NCBI RefSeq assembly: GCF_004795255.1
Contig: NZ_SSBQ01000002.1
Span: 5,428,001 to 5,492,000 of the forward strand
Origin: Streptomyces sp. RKND-216
GTDB lineage: Bacteria; Actinomycetota; Actinomycetes; Streptomycetales; Streptomycetaceae
Length of the DNA: 64,000 nucleotides
Direction: 5' to 3'
Numbering within the stretch: position 1 is the first letter of the stretch; every line of letters starts with the position of its first letter. Positions 15,795 to 24,781 of the stretch are shown here, in pieces. A program made the position numbers and the translations under genes. The notes beneath the pieces were generated by a model. That model did not search any database. It saw only the letters and a list, made by a program, of their open reading frames with translations, and was not told the origin of the DNA.

Positions 15795-17471
15795 TCAGAC
15801 GTCGTAGACGTCCGCCCGCTTGGGCTCCACGCCCTGCACCAGGCCGCTGAGAACGTCCGAGCGGGTGCCGAACTGCTGCGTCGCGCAGCCCTTCTCCTCG
15901 AGCAGGTGGATCGTCGCCGCGTGCACCGCCCGCAGCACAGGGGTCGCCGCACGCAGCGCGTCGTCCGCCATGAAGCGGTGCCGCCACGGCTTGTCCGCCC
16001 AGGTGTGGCGCAGCCCGAACGGCTCCGGCAGCGTGAGCTTGCCGCCGAGGAAGTCCAGCAGCGGCGGGTACCAGGTGAACGGAGCGCGCGCGGCCAGGCG
16101 CACCACCTCCTTCGTCTCCACCAGCGGCAGGGTGACCTCCTTGGTCTCCCAGAAGCGCACGCTCTTGGAGACCTCCTTGGTCCGCGCCTTCGGCTTGGTG
16201 GTGAACAGCGGGTGCACCGGCCCGAGGGCGTGGCCGGTCACCTCGATCCGCAGCGTGTGGTGCAGCATCGTCACCGTGATCAGCATGGTGATCACCAACT
16301 GCCCGTCCCAGAGCACGAACTGCACGCCCAGGTAGTGCCGGTCGCCGCTGCCGAACTGCTGCTGGTCGCAGATCCGCTGGATCTCGAAGTCCTTGATGCG
16401 GAACGCCTCGACCTCCTGGCCCTCCCGGCGCTCCACCTCCGTGGCCTTCTCGCCGATGGGCGAGACGACCCAGTGCCGGATCGTCGGCGGGGGGAAGCCG
16501 CCGGTGTGCAGGGGGCTGCGCTCCAGCATCCGCAGCCGGTCCTGGATCGCGCGGACCACGTCCCAGCTGCGGAAGGGGTCGATGTCCTTGGCCGGGTCGG
16601 ACGGCCTCAGCTCCTCCGCGAGCTGCCAGCTTCCCCAGCGGGTCCCCATGCCGAGAATCCCCTTGGGGCCGGCGTAGAAGACCAGATTGCTGGCTTGCTC
16701 GGCGCTGAGCTTCCGCAGGGCGAGCCGGATGCGTTCGGCGCCGGCGTCACCCGGGGTGCGTGGCACCGCCTCGGGGATCTTCGCGCCCACGCCACCGCCG
16801 GAGAGCAGACCCGCCCAGCGGCCCTGAAGGTCCTTGGCGTAACGCTCGCAGATCCGCTTGGCCCAGAGCCAGCCGAGCACCGGAGCAACCAGCATCGCCC
16901 GCAGGTAGAGCGCCCAGAACCCGTCAAGCGGCAGCCGGAGCAGGAAGACCACGGCGAGCACGCCCAGCGCGACCATCGCCGCCACGCCGAACGCGCCGAC
17001 CCGCTTGTTCTGCGCCCCGGCAAGGGACCGGCGCAGCTGGAAGACCAGCAGCCACAGCAGCACGCCGGGCAGGAACAGCAGCCCGGACACCAGCATGACC
17101 ACGGTCAGGTGGGCGTCCCGCTCCTTGCGGATGCGGGTGGCCGCCAGGCAGTGCTCGACCACGGCGGCCGGCTCGCTGCCGAACGACTGGATGATCGCCT
17201 TCCGTGCGCCCCCGAGCAGCCGGGTCTGCACCGCTCGGGAGAACGCCTCGCCCAGGTTGGGTTCGAAGAGCGACAGCTTCGGCGGCTTCACCTTGGTGTC
17301 CGGGTTGGCCGCCAGCAGGTCCTTGACCGGGCGGTCCCGGTAGGCGGCCGAGGCAAGCGCATGCGTGGCGACCGTACCGCCGGAGGAGCCGGTGAGAGGT
17401 ATCTCCGCCCCGGGGGAGAAGTCGTACCCCGTCGCGCTGGTGCTTTCGCTGCGGTCGTCGAAGCCCGCCAC
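15795..17471 (-). CDS. Conserved membrane protein of 558 residues, unknown
   Basis: A largely cytoplasmic N-terminus, then four hydrophobic helices in the first 240 residues ('VVMLVSGLLFLPGVLLWLLV', 'AAMVALGVLAVVFLLRLPL', 'YLRAMLVAPVLGWLWAKRI'), a long soluble middle, and a shorter hydrophobic patch near residue 370 ('QLVITMLITVTML'). The motif 'NLVFYAGPKGILGMGTRWGS' looks well ordered. No known domain was recognised. Starts at ATG 17471. It converges with the HIT gene. On context only, envelope or stress functions are possible. Confidence 0.75.
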   Translation of the reverse strand: MAGFDDRSESTSATGYDFSPGAEIPLTGSSGGTVATHALASAAYRDRPVKDLLAANPDTKVKPPKLSLFEPNLGEAFSRAVQTRLLGGARKAIIQSFGSEPAAVVEHCLAATRIRKERDAHLTVVMLVSGLLFLPGVLLWLLVFQLRRSLAGAQNKRVGAFGVAAMVALGVLAVVFLLRLPLDGFWALYLRAMLVAPVLGWLWAKRICERYAKDLQGRWAGLLSGGGVGAKIPEAVPRTPGDAGAERIRLALRKLSAEQASNLVFYAGPKGILGMGTRWGSWQLAEELRPSDPAKDIDPFRSWDVVRAIQDRLRMLERSPLHTGGFPPPTIRHWVVSPIGEKATEVERREGQEVEAFRIKDFEIQRICDQQQFGSGDRHYLGVQFVLWDGQLVITMLITVTMLHHTLRIEVTGHALGPVHPLFTTKPKARTKEVSKSVRFWETKEVTLPLVETKEVVRLAARAPFTWYPPLLDFLGGKLTLPEPFGLRHTWADKPWRHRFMADDALRAATPVLRAVHAATIHLLEEKGCATQQFGTRSDVLSGLVQGVEPKRADVYDV

Positions 17472-17611
17472 CGTGCCCCCACCCTTGCCGTGTGCTGAAG
17501 CGTGCCGGCTCCCGCCGTTCTACCCGGCGCCCGGGCCGTCACACCTGATGTCCGGTCAGCACCCCAGCGTACGGGCCGGGTCGGGGGCGGCGAAGCGGAA
17601 ACCGTACGGAT

Positions 17612-19810
17612 TCAGCCTTCGTTCGTCTGCTCGGACCGGACGCGGTCGGCGACCTGCTGGGGCATCGGCTCGTGCCGGACGTAGGCGCGGGTGAACCGTC
17701 CCGTGCCGTGCGACAGGGACCGCAGGTCCACCGCGTACCGGCCGATCTCGACCTCCGGCGCCTCCGCCCGCACCAGGGTGTGCCCGCCGGCGATCTGCTC
17801 GGTGCCCATCACCCGGCCCCGCCGTCCGGAAAGGTCGCTCATCACCTGGCCCACGTAGTCGTCGGCGACCACCACGCGCAGCTCGTAGACGGGCTCCAGC
17901 AGATGGATGCGCCCGGCCCCGGCGCACTCGCGCAGCGCCAGCGCGCCCGCAGTCTGGAAGGCCGCGTCAGAGGAGTCCACCGAGTGCGCCTTGCCGTCCA
18001 GCAGCGTCACCCGCACGTCCACCAGCGGGTATCCCGCCGTGACACCGCGCGCGGCCTGCGCCCGTACGCCCTTCTCCACCGATGGGATGAACTGCCGCGG
18101 CACCGCGCCGCCCACCACCTTGTCGACGAATTCGATGCCCGAACCGCCGGGCAGCGGCTCGACCGTGATCTCGCAGACCGCGAACTGCCCGTGCCCGCCG
18201 GACTGCTTCACATGCCGCCCCCGGCCCTGCGACGGCTCCGCGAAGGTCTCCCGTAGCGACACCCGGTAGGGCACCGCGTCGACCTGCACCCCGTAGCGGG
18301 CCCGCAGCCGCTCCAGCGCCACGTCCCGGTGCGCCTCGCCCAGGCACCACAGCACCACCTGGCGGGTGTCCGGATTCTGCTCCAGCCGCATCGTCGGGTC
18401 CTCGGCGACCAGCCGGGCCAGACCCTGCGACAGCTTGTCCTCGTCCGGCTTGCTGTGCGCCACCACGGCCACCGGTAGCAGCGGGTCGGGCATCACCCAC
18501 GGCTCCATCAGCAGCGGGTCGCCCTTCGCCGACAGGGTGTCGCCCGTCTCGGCGCGGGTCAGCTTCGCCACGCAGGCCAGGTCGCCGGCGATTGCGTGGC
18601 TCAGCCCGCGCTGCTGCTTGCCGAACGGCGCGGACAGCGCGCCCACGCGCTCGTCGACGTCGTGGTCCTCATGCCCCCGGTCCTCCAGGCCGTGCCCGCT
18701 CACGTGCACCGTCTCGTCCGGCCGCAGCGTCCCGGAGAACACCCGCACCAGTGACAGCCGGCCCACGTACGGGTCGGAGGAGGTCTTGACCACCTCCGCG
18801 GCCAGCGGGCCGTCGGGGTCGCAGGTCAGCGGGGGGCGCGGGGCGCCGCCCGGCGACGTCACGGCCGGCACCGGGTGCTCCTCGGGTGTCGGGAAGCCGC
18901 CGGTGACCAGCTCCAGCAGTTCCAGCGTGCCCAGCCCCTGCCGTCCGCCGTCGGTCGCGGGCGCCGCCGCCAGCACGGGATGGAAGGTGCCGCGGGCCAC
19001 GGCCTTCTCCAGGTCCGCGACGAGCGTCTCGACGTCGACCGGCTCGCCGCCCAGATACCGGTCCATGAGGGACTCGTCCTCGCTCTCCGCGATGATGCCC
19101 TCGATCAGTCGGTTCCGCGCCTCGGCGATCAGCGGCAGGTGCTCCGCGTCCGGCTCCCGGTCGGTCCGTTCACCGGAGGAGTAGTCGAAGATCCGCTGCG
19201 ACAGGAGACCGATCAGCCCCGCCACCGGAGCGTGGCCGTCACGTCCCTCCTCCCCGTGCAGCGGCAGATACAGCGGCAGCACCGCGTCCGGGTCGTCACC
19301 GCCGAAGACGCGCCGGCAGACGGCGACCATCTCGTCGAAATCGGCCCTCGCCGCGTCCAGATGGGTGACGACGAGGGCGCGCGGCATGCCCACCGCGGCG
19401 CACTCCTCCCACACCATGCGGGTCGACCCGTCCACGCCGTCAGCCGCCGAGACCACGAAGAGGGCCGCGTCCGCCGCACGCAGACCGGCCCTCAGCTCCC
19501 CGACGAAGTCCGCGTAGCCGGGGGTGTCCAGCAGGTTGACGCGGATACCGTCCCACTCGACGGGCACCAGCGACAGCTGTACGGACCGCTGCTGCCGGTG
19601 CTCGATCTCGTCGTGGTCGGAGACGGTGCCCCCGTCCTCGACTCTGCCCGGCCGTTTCACCGCGCCCGTGGCCTGGGCCAGAGCCTCGACCAGCGTCGTC
19701 TTGCCGGAGCCGCTGTGGCCGACCAGGACCACGTTCCTCAGGGAGGAGGGCCGGTCGGCCGCCGTCGCCCTGCCGGCGGCCCCGGGGTGCGTGCTCGCCT
19801 TGTCGCCCAT
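17612..19810 (-). CDS. Elongation factor G-like GTPase (EF-G2 type)
   Basis: A 732-residue translational-GTPase homologue with the domain order of EF-G, including domain IV ('GRGRHVKQSGGHGQFAVCEI') and domain V ('VMGTEQIAGGHTLVRAEAPE'). The P-loop is 'GHSGSGKTT' (31-39). Two nucleotide motifs differ from canonical EF-G: G3 is 'DTPGYADF' with Tyr99 in place of the catalytic His, and G4 reads 'THLD' (149-152) instead of NKxD. It is therefore a paralogue, not the main fusA product, and its GTPase cycle is probably altered. Start ATG 19810; the frame upstream is low-complexity. Confidence 0.88.
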   Translation of the reverse strand: MGDKASTHPGAAGRATAADRPSSLRNVVLVGHSGSGKTTLVEALAQATGAVKRPGRVEDGGTVSDHDEIEHRQQRSVQLSLVPVEWDGIRVNLLDTPGYADFVGELRAGLRAADAALFVVSAADGVDGSTRMVWEECAAVGMPRALVVTHLDAARADFDEMVAVCRRVFGGDDPDAVLPLYLPLHGEEGRDGHAPVAGLIGLLSQRIFDYSSGERTDREPDAEHLPLIAEARNRLIEGIIAESEDESLMDRYLGGEPVDVETLVADLEKAVARGTFHPVLAAAPATDGGRQGLGTLELLELVTGGFPTPEEHPVPAVTSPGGAPRPPLTCDPDGPLAAEVVKTSSDPYVGRLSLVRVFSGTLRPDETVHVSGHGLEDRGHEDHDVDERVGALSAPFGKQQRGLSHAIAGDLACVAKLTRAETGDTLSAKGDPLLMEPWVMPDPLLPVAVVAHSKPDEDKLSQGLARLVAEDPTMRLEQNPDTRQVVLWCLGEAHRDVALERLRARYGVQVDAVPYRVSLRETFAEPSQGRGRHVKQSGGHGQFAVCEITVEPLPGGSGIEFVDKVVGGAVPRQFIPSVEKGVRAQAARGVTAGYPLVDVRVTLLDGKAHSVDSSDAAFQTAGALALRECAGAGRIHLLEPVYELRVVVADDYVGQVMSDLSGRRGRVMGTEQIAGGHTLVRAEAPEVEIGRYAVDLRSLSHGTGRFTRAYVRHEPMPQQVADRVRSEQTNEG

Positions 19811-20043
19811 GTGTCCCGCCTTCCGGTCGACACCTGCCGGCTGCCTGTCCGCGCCCGGGCCCCGCGAGAGATGCGCGGAAATTCCAGCTTTCCACCGGTA
19901 TCGGTGGGCGTCCATACGTCGCACGCCGCGCCCCGTGTCCGCGCGGTCACCGGGCACCGGGACCCGGGCCGGGAGCACTGGCTACGATGGGCGCCCGGGG
20001 GCGTCTCGGCCGCCCGGTCACGCTTCGAACCTTCGGGAAGGCC

Positions 20044-20739
20044 ATGCTGAACACGTACGCGCGTGCTTTCTTCACGCGTGTTCTCACACCGTTCGCCGCT
20101 CTCCTGCTGCGTCTGGGCGTCAGCCCCGACGCGGTGACCCTGGTCGGGACGGGCGGGGTGATGGCGGGAGCGCTGGTCTTCTACCCGCAGGGCGAGTTCT
20201 TCTGGGGCACCGTCGTCATCACCCTCTTCGTCTTCTCCGACCTGGTGGACGGCAACATGGCGCGCCAGCTCGGGCGGGCCAGCCGGTGGGGAGCCTTTCT
20301 CGACTCCACACTCGACCGCGTCGCCGACGCTGCCATCTTCGGCGGGATCGCGCTCTGGTACGCGGGCGGCGGCGACGACCTGACGCTCTGCGCGGTCAGC
20401 CTCTTCTGCCTGGCCAGCGGCCAGGTCGTCTCCTACACCAAGGCCCGCGGCGAGAGCATCGGCCTGCCGGTCGCGGTGAACGGTCTGGTGGAACGCGCCG
20501 AGCGGCTGGTGATTTCCCTCGTCGCGGCCGGCTTCGCGGGCCTGGAGACCTTCGGCGTGCCCTACATCGAGTGGCTGCTGCCGATCGCCCTGTGGGTGGT
20601 GGCCGTGGGCTCCCTGGTGACCCTCGGCCAGCGTGTGGTGACGGTGCGCCGGGAGGCCGCCGAGGCCGACGCGGCGGCACGGCCGGGAGAGACGCCCCCG
20701 CAGCAGGGGAACTCCGCCTCCCCGCAGGGAGAGGCCTGA
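20044..20739 (+). CDS. pgsA1: Phosphatidylinositol phosphate synthase (CDP-alcohol phosphatidyltransferase)
   Basis: A 231-residue multi-pass membrane enzyme. The CDP-alcohol signature 'DLVDGNMARQLGRASRWGAF' with 'LDSTLDR' is complete. Together with close likeness to mycobacterial PgsA1 and the two following PIM genes, this identifies the enzyme joining CDP-diacylglycerol and inositol 1-phosphate. Five to six membrane segments are evident. ATG 20044 ('MLNTYARAFFTRVLTPFA') is the family start; an upstream ATG at 19987 adds a basic stretch without support. The stop overlaps the next start (TGATG). Confidence 0.9.
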   Translation: MLNTYARAFFTRVLTPFAALLLRLGVSPDAVTLVGTGGVMAGALVFYPQGEFFWGTVVITLFVFSDLVDGNMARQLGRASRWGAFLDSTLDRVADAAIFGGIALWYAGGGDDLTLCAVSLFCLASGQVVSYTKARGESIGLPVAVNGLVERAERLVISLVAAGFAGLETFGVPYIEWLLPIALWVVAVGSLVTLGQRVVTVRREAAEADAAARPGETPPQQGNSASPQGEA

Positions 20740-21713
20740 TGGGCGGCCTCGGTGGGCGCGTCACGGACGCGCTGTACCGGGCCGGCTGGGGCGGGGTGAA
20801 GCGCTTGCCCGAGCCGGCCGCGAACGCACTGGGCCGCCGCATCGCCGACACCGCCTGGCAGCGCCGGGGCAAGGGCGTGCTGCAGCTGGAACGCAACCTC
20901 GCGCGCGTCGTGCCCGACGCCCCGCCGGAGCGGCTGCGCGCGCTGTCGCAGGACGGCATGCGCTCGTACCTGCGGTACTGGATGGAGTCCTTCCGCCTGC
21001 CCGCCTGGAGCCCGGAGCGGGTGCGGGACTCCTTCGTGCCGGACGACATCCACCACCTCACCGACGGCATCGCCTCCGACCGCGGGGTCGTGCTCGCCCT
21101 GCCCCACCTGGCCAACTGGGACCTGGCGGGCGCGTGGGTCACCACCCATCTCGGCACGCCCTTCACCACCGTCGCCGAACGCCTCCGCCCCGAGTCGCTG
21201 TACGACCGGTTCGTCGCCTACCGGGAGAGCCTCGGCATGGAGGTCCTGGCCCACCAGGGCGCCGAGGCGTTCGGCACCCTGGCACGCCGTCTCCGGGCCG
21301 GCGGTCTGGTCTGCCTGGTCGCCGACCGTGACCTGTCCGCCTCCGGGGTCGAGGTCTCGTTCTTCGGCGAGGCGGCACGCATGCCCGCCGGTCCCGCCAT
21401 GCTCGCGCTCCAGACGAATTCCCTGCTGCTCCCCGTCACCCTCTGGTATGACGACGCGCCCGTGCTGCGCGGCCGCGTCCACGCACCGCTCGAACCGCCC
21501 GCCGCCGGAACCCGCCGGGAGAAGGCGCAGGCCATGACGCAGGCCATGGCGGACGCCTTTGCCCACGGGATCGCCGCCCACCCGCAGGACTGGCACATGC
21601 TGCAACGGCTCTGGACCGCCGACCTTTCACTCCGCCCGGAACCCGCGAAGGAGCCGGACGCCGGGTCTGCGGGCAGGGAGACCACGGGTTCGGGGACGGA
21701 GGAGCGCCGGTGA
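20739..21713 (+). CDS. patA: Phosphatidylinositol mannoside acyltransferase
   Basis: A 324-residue lysophospholipid/LpxL-like acyltransferase. The catalytic HX4D motif appears in 'ALPHLANWDLAGAW', and the acceptor region includes 'CLVADRDLSASGVEVSFFGE' with 'ARMPAGPAMLALQT'. The gene sits between the PI-phosphate synthase and mannosyltransferase genes, with 1-base and 4-base overlaps. This fits the enzyme that acylates the mannose of PIM on the inner membrane face. The tail after about residue 295 is low-complexity. Confidence 0.87.
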   Translation: MGGLGGRVTDALYRAGWGGVKRLPEPAANALGRRIADTAWQRRGKGVLQLERNLARVVPDAPPERLRALSQDGMRSYLRYWMESFRLPAWSPERVRDSFVPDDIHHLTDGIASDRGVVLALPHLANWDLAGAWVTTHLGTPFTTVAERLRPESLYDRFVAYRESLGMEVLAHQGAEAFGTLARRLRAGGLVCLVADRDLSASGVEVSFFGEAARMPAGPAMLALQTNSLLLPVTLWYDDAPVLRGRVHAPLEPPAAGTRREKAQAMTQAMADAFAHGIAAHPQDWHMLQRLWTADLSLRPEPAKEPDAGSAGRETTGSGTEERR

Positions 21714-22873
21714 GGATCGGCATCGTCTGCCCCTACTCCTGGGACGTCCCCGGCGGAGTCCAGTTCCACATCCGCGACCTCGCCGAACACCTGCTGCGCC
21801 GCGGCCACCAGGTGTCCGTGCTCGCCCCGTCCGACGACGACACGCCGCTGCCGCCCTACGTGGTGTCCGCCGGACGCGCCGTGCCCGTGCCGTACAACGG
21901 CTCGGTGGCCCGGCTCAACTTCGGCTTCCTCTCCGCGGCCCGCGTCCGGCGCTGGGTGCACGACGGCGACTTCGACGTGCTCCACATCCACGAGCCCGCC
22001 ACCCCGTCGCTCGCCCTGCTGACCTGCTGGGCGGCTCGGGGCCCCATCGTGGCCACCTTCCACACCTCCAACCCGCGCTCCCGCGCCATGATCGCCGCGT
22101 ACCCGATCCTCCAGCCCGCACTGGAGAAGATCAGCGCCCGCATCGCCGTCAGCGAGTACGCCCGGCGCACCCTCGTCGAGCACCTGGGCGGCGACGCGGT
22201 CGTCATCCCCAACGGGGTGGACGTCGGCTTCTTCGCCCGCGCCGAACCCGAGCCCGCGTGGCAGGGCGGCACGATCGGCTTCATCGGCCGGATCGACGAA
22301 TCCCGCAAGGGCCTTCCGGTGCTGATGAGGGCGCTGCCCCGCATCCTGAAGGAACTTCCCGGCACTCGCGTGCTCATCGCCGGCCGCGGCGACACCGACG
22401 AGGCCCTCGAACACCTGCCGGACGAAGGGCTGCGCGACCGCGTCGAGTTCCTCGGCATGGTCAGCGACGAGGACAAGGCGAGGCTGCTGCGCAGCGTCGA
22501 TCTGTACGTCGCGCCCAACACCGGCGGCGAGTCGTTCGGCATCATCCTCGTCGAAGCCCTGTCCGCCTCCGCGCCCGTGCTCGCGAGCGACCTGGACGCC
22601 TTTGCCCAGGTGCTCGACGGGGGAGAGGCCGGCGCACTCTTCCCCGCCGGCGACGCCGACGCCCTCGCCGCCGAAGCGGTACGGCTGCTCGGCGACCGCG
22701 AACGGCTCGCGGAGCTGCGCGCGCGCGGCGAACGCCACGTCCGCCGCTTCGACTGGGACACCGTCGGCGCGGACATCCTCGCCGTCTACGAGACGGTCGC
22801 CGACGGCGCCGCCTCCGTCGCCCCCGACGAACGCACCGGCCTGCGCGCCCGGTTCGGCCTGGCCAGGGACTGA
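21710..22873 (+). CDS. pimA: Phosphatidylinositol alpha-mannosyltransferase (GT4)
   Basis: A 387-residue GT-B glycosyltransferase. The N-domain opens 'GIVCPYSWDVPGGVQFHIRD' as in PimA, with 'VLHIHEPATPSL'. The C-domain has 'IGFIGRIDESRKGLPVLMRA' and the EX7E nucleotide-sugar site in 'GESFGIILVEALSASAPVLA'. It should transfer the first mannose from GDP-mannose to phosphatidylinositol. GTG 21710 overlaps the acyltransferase stop as GTGA. Confidence 0.9.
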   Translation: MRIGIVCPYSWDVPGGVQFHIRDLAEHLLRRGHQVSVLAPSDDDTPLPPYVVSAGRAVPVPYNGSVARLNFGFLSAARVRRWVHDGDFDVLHIHEPATPSLALLTCWAARGPIVATFHTSNPRSRAMIAAYPILQPALEKISARIAVSEYARRTLVEHLGGDAVVIPNGVDVGFFARAEPEPAWQGGTIGFIGRIDESRKGLPVLMRALPRILKELPGTRVLIAGRGDTDEALEHLPDEGLRDRVEFLGMVSDEDKARLLRSVDLYVAPNTGGESFGIILVEALSASAPVLASDLDAFAQVLDGGEAGALFPAGDADALAAEAVRLLGDRERLAELRARGERHVRRFDWDTVGADILAVYETVADGAASVAPDERTGLRARFGLARD

Positions 22874-22880
22874 TGCCGTG

Positions 22881-23438
22881 ATGCCCGCACTCACGACCCT
22901 GCTCTGGACCGTCGTCGCACTCGCCCTCGTCGGCATCTACCTCAGCTGGACCGCCGGACGGCTGGACCGCCTGCACGCCCGCATCGACGCCGCGAAAGCC
23001 GCGCTGGACGCCCAACTGCTGCGTCGGGCCTCGGTCGCGCAGGAACTGGCCACCGCCGGCGTCCTGGACCCGGCGGCCTCCATCGTGCTCTACCAGTCGG
23101 CCCACGACGCCAGGCAGGCCGAGGAGGACCACCGGGAGGTCGCGGAGAGCGAGCTGAGCCAGGCGTTGCGCGCCGTCTTCGCCGACCGCGCCCAGATCGA
23201 CGCCGTCCGGGAGGCGCCGGGCGGCGAGGAGTCAGCCGCCGAGCTCGTTGCCGCGGTGCGGAGGGTGCCGATGGCCCGGCGCTTCCACAACGACGCGGTC
23301 CGGGCCGCGCGGGCCCTGCGCCGCCACCGCAAGGTCCGCTGGCTGCGGCTGGCGGGCCACGCCCCCTTCCCGCTGGCCTTCGAGATGGACGACGAGCCAC
23401 CGCCCGCCCTCATCGCCCGCGCCGACGACGCGGCCTGA
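22881..23438 (+). CDS. Membrane-anchored coiled-coil protein, unknown
   Basis: A 185-residue protein: one N-terminal membrane helix ('LLWTVVALALVGIYLSWTAG'), then charged helices ('RLDRLHARIDAAKAALDAQL', 'ESELSQALRAVFADRAQIDA') and 'RFHNDAVRAARALRRHRKVR', reminiscent of LemA-like membrane proteins. It follows pimA by seven bases, so it is in the same transcription unit. In mycobacteria a NUDIX gene occupies a similar place, but no NUDIX box is seen here. Confidence 0.75.
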   Translation: MPALTTLLWTVVALALVGIYLSWTAGRLDRLHARIDAAKAALDAQLLRRASVAQELATAGVLDPAASIVLYQSAHDARQAEEDHREVAESELSQALRAVFADRAQIDAVREAPGGEESAAELVAAVRRVPMARRFHNDAVRAARALRRHRKVRWLRLAGHAPFPLAFEMDDEPPPALIARADDAA

Positions 23439-23593
23439 CCTGACATCCCCGGTGCCCGCCGAGCGTGCCCGCCCGCCCCGGCAGGCCACCGCCTCGGATT
23501 GGCCCTTTCCCGCCCGACGCCCGATCGGAGAGTGTGAGACAGCGGGCCTACCATGGTCCGGTCGCACTTTTACCGTCGAGTGAGGTCACCACC

Positions 23594-24517
23594 GTGTCGA
23601 GCACGTCTTCCGCCACGTCCGCCGCCAGCCCGTCGCCCGAGACCGGCACCGCCCGCGTCAAGCGCGGCATGGCCGAGCAGCTCAAGGGCGGCGTGATCAT
23701 GGACGTCGTCACGCCCGAGCAGGCCAAGATCGCCGAGGACGCCGGCGCCGTCGCCGTCATGGCGCTGGAGCGCGTCCCCGCCGACATCCGCAAGGACGGC
23801 GGCGTGGCCCGCATGTCCGACCCGGACATGATCGAGGGCATCATCGAGGCCGTCTCCATCCCGGTCATGGCCAAGTCCCGCATCGGTCACGTCGTCGAGG
23901 CGCAGATCCTCCAGGCCCTCGGCGTCGACTACATCGACGAGTCCGAGGTCCTCACCCCGGCCGACGAGGTCAACCACAGCGACAAGTTCGCCTTCACCAC
24001 CCCGTTCGTCTGCGGCGCCACCAACCTGGGCGAGGCACTGCGCCGCATCGCCGAGGGCGCGGCCATGATCCGCTCCAAGGGCGAGGCCGGCACCGGCAAC
24101 GTCGTCGAGGCCGTGCGGCACATGCGTCAGATCCGCGGCGAGATCGGCCGGCTGAAGGCCCTGGACAACAACGAGCTGTACGCCGCCGCCAAGGAGCTGC
24201 GCGCCCCGTACGAGCTGGTCGAGGAGGTCGCCGCGCTGGGGAAGCTGCCGGTCGTCCTCTTCTCCGCCGGCGGCGTGGCCACTCCGGCGGACGCCGCGCT
24301 GATGCGCCAGCTCGGCGCCGAGGGCGTCTTCGTCGGCTCCGGCATCTTCAAGTCCGGCGACCCGGCCAAGCGCGCCGCCGCCATCGTGAAGGCCACCACC
24401 TTCTACGATGACCCGAAGATCATCGCGGATGCCTCCCGCGGTCTGGGCGAGGCCATGGTCGGCATCAACTGCGACACCCTCCCCGAGAGCGAGCGGTACG
24501 CGTCCCGCGGCTGGTGA
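23594..24517 (+). CDS. pdxS: Pyridoxal 5'-phosphate synthase, PdxS subunit
   Basis: A 307-residue TIM-barrel synthase. The invariant segments '[20 protein letters not shown]', '[20 protein letters not shown]' and '[11 protein letters not shown]' contain the Lys residues that hold the pentose and PLP intermediates. It makes PLP from ribose 5-phosphate, glyceraldehyde 3-phosphate and ammonia delivered by PdxT. GTG 23594 follows GAGTGAGG. pdxT lies 264 bases downstream, an unusually wide gap that holds a hairpin and a probable mobile element. Confidence 0.96.
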   Translation: MSSTSSATSAASPSPETGTARVKRGMAEQLKGGVIMDVVTPEQAKIAEDAGAVAVMALERVPADIRKDGGVARMSDPDMIEGIIEAVSIPVMAKSRIGHVVEAQILQALGVDYIDESEVLTPADEVNHSDKFAFTTPFVCGATNLGEALRRIAEGAAMIRSKGEAGTGNVVEAVRHMRQIRGEIGRLKALDNNELYAAAKELRAPYELVEEVAALGKLPVVLFSAGGVATPADAALMRQLGAEGVFVGSGIFKSGDPAKRAAAIVKATTFYDDPKIIADASRGLGEAMVGINCDTLPESERYASRGW

Positions 24518-24525
24518 AGCCCTCC

Positions 24526-24558
24526 CGCGCGGTGGTCCGGGGCCCGGACCACCGCGCG
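24526..24558 (+). terminator. Strong hairpin just after pdxS
   Basis: A perfect 15-bp stem (24526-24540 with 24544-24558, left arm CGCGCGGTGGTCCGG) with loop GGC, starting nine bases after the pdxS stop. No T-run. It may stop or attenuate transcription before pdxT. Confidence 0.65.
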
Positions 24559-24580
24559 CGGTACTTCCCTGGGGCGTGTG

Positions 24581-24756
24581 GGGCGTGTTCGAAGGTCCCG
24601 ACTGCGGGGCGGCGCCATGCACGCACATCTGCTGCGTTGTCGTCGTCAGCGCAGCCCGCTGCGCTTTCCTCCCTCCGCCTTGCACAAGCATCTGCGCGCA
24701 CCTGACGCCGCCCCGCCCGCCCTCCGGGCGGACGGTGCTACTTTCGAAACACGCCC
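24581..24756. mobile_element. Probable MITE-like palindromic element between pdxS and pdxT
   Basis: Terminal inverted repeats GGGCGTGTTCGAA (24581-24593) and TTCGAAACACGCCC (24743-24756) match apart from one missing T. Inside, arms 24604-24633 and 24687-24716 are complementary at 23 of 30 positions, so the whole unit can fold. A second GGGGCGTGT copy stands directly left of the element (24571-24579). No open frame of credible quality lies within. The size, ends and lack of coding fit a miniature inverted-repeat element; I recall similar ends ('TTTCGAAACACGCCC') in intergenic repeats of other Streptomyces. Confidence 0.6.
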
Positions 24757-24781
24757 TGGAGTCCTGGAGAGGTAACGACAC

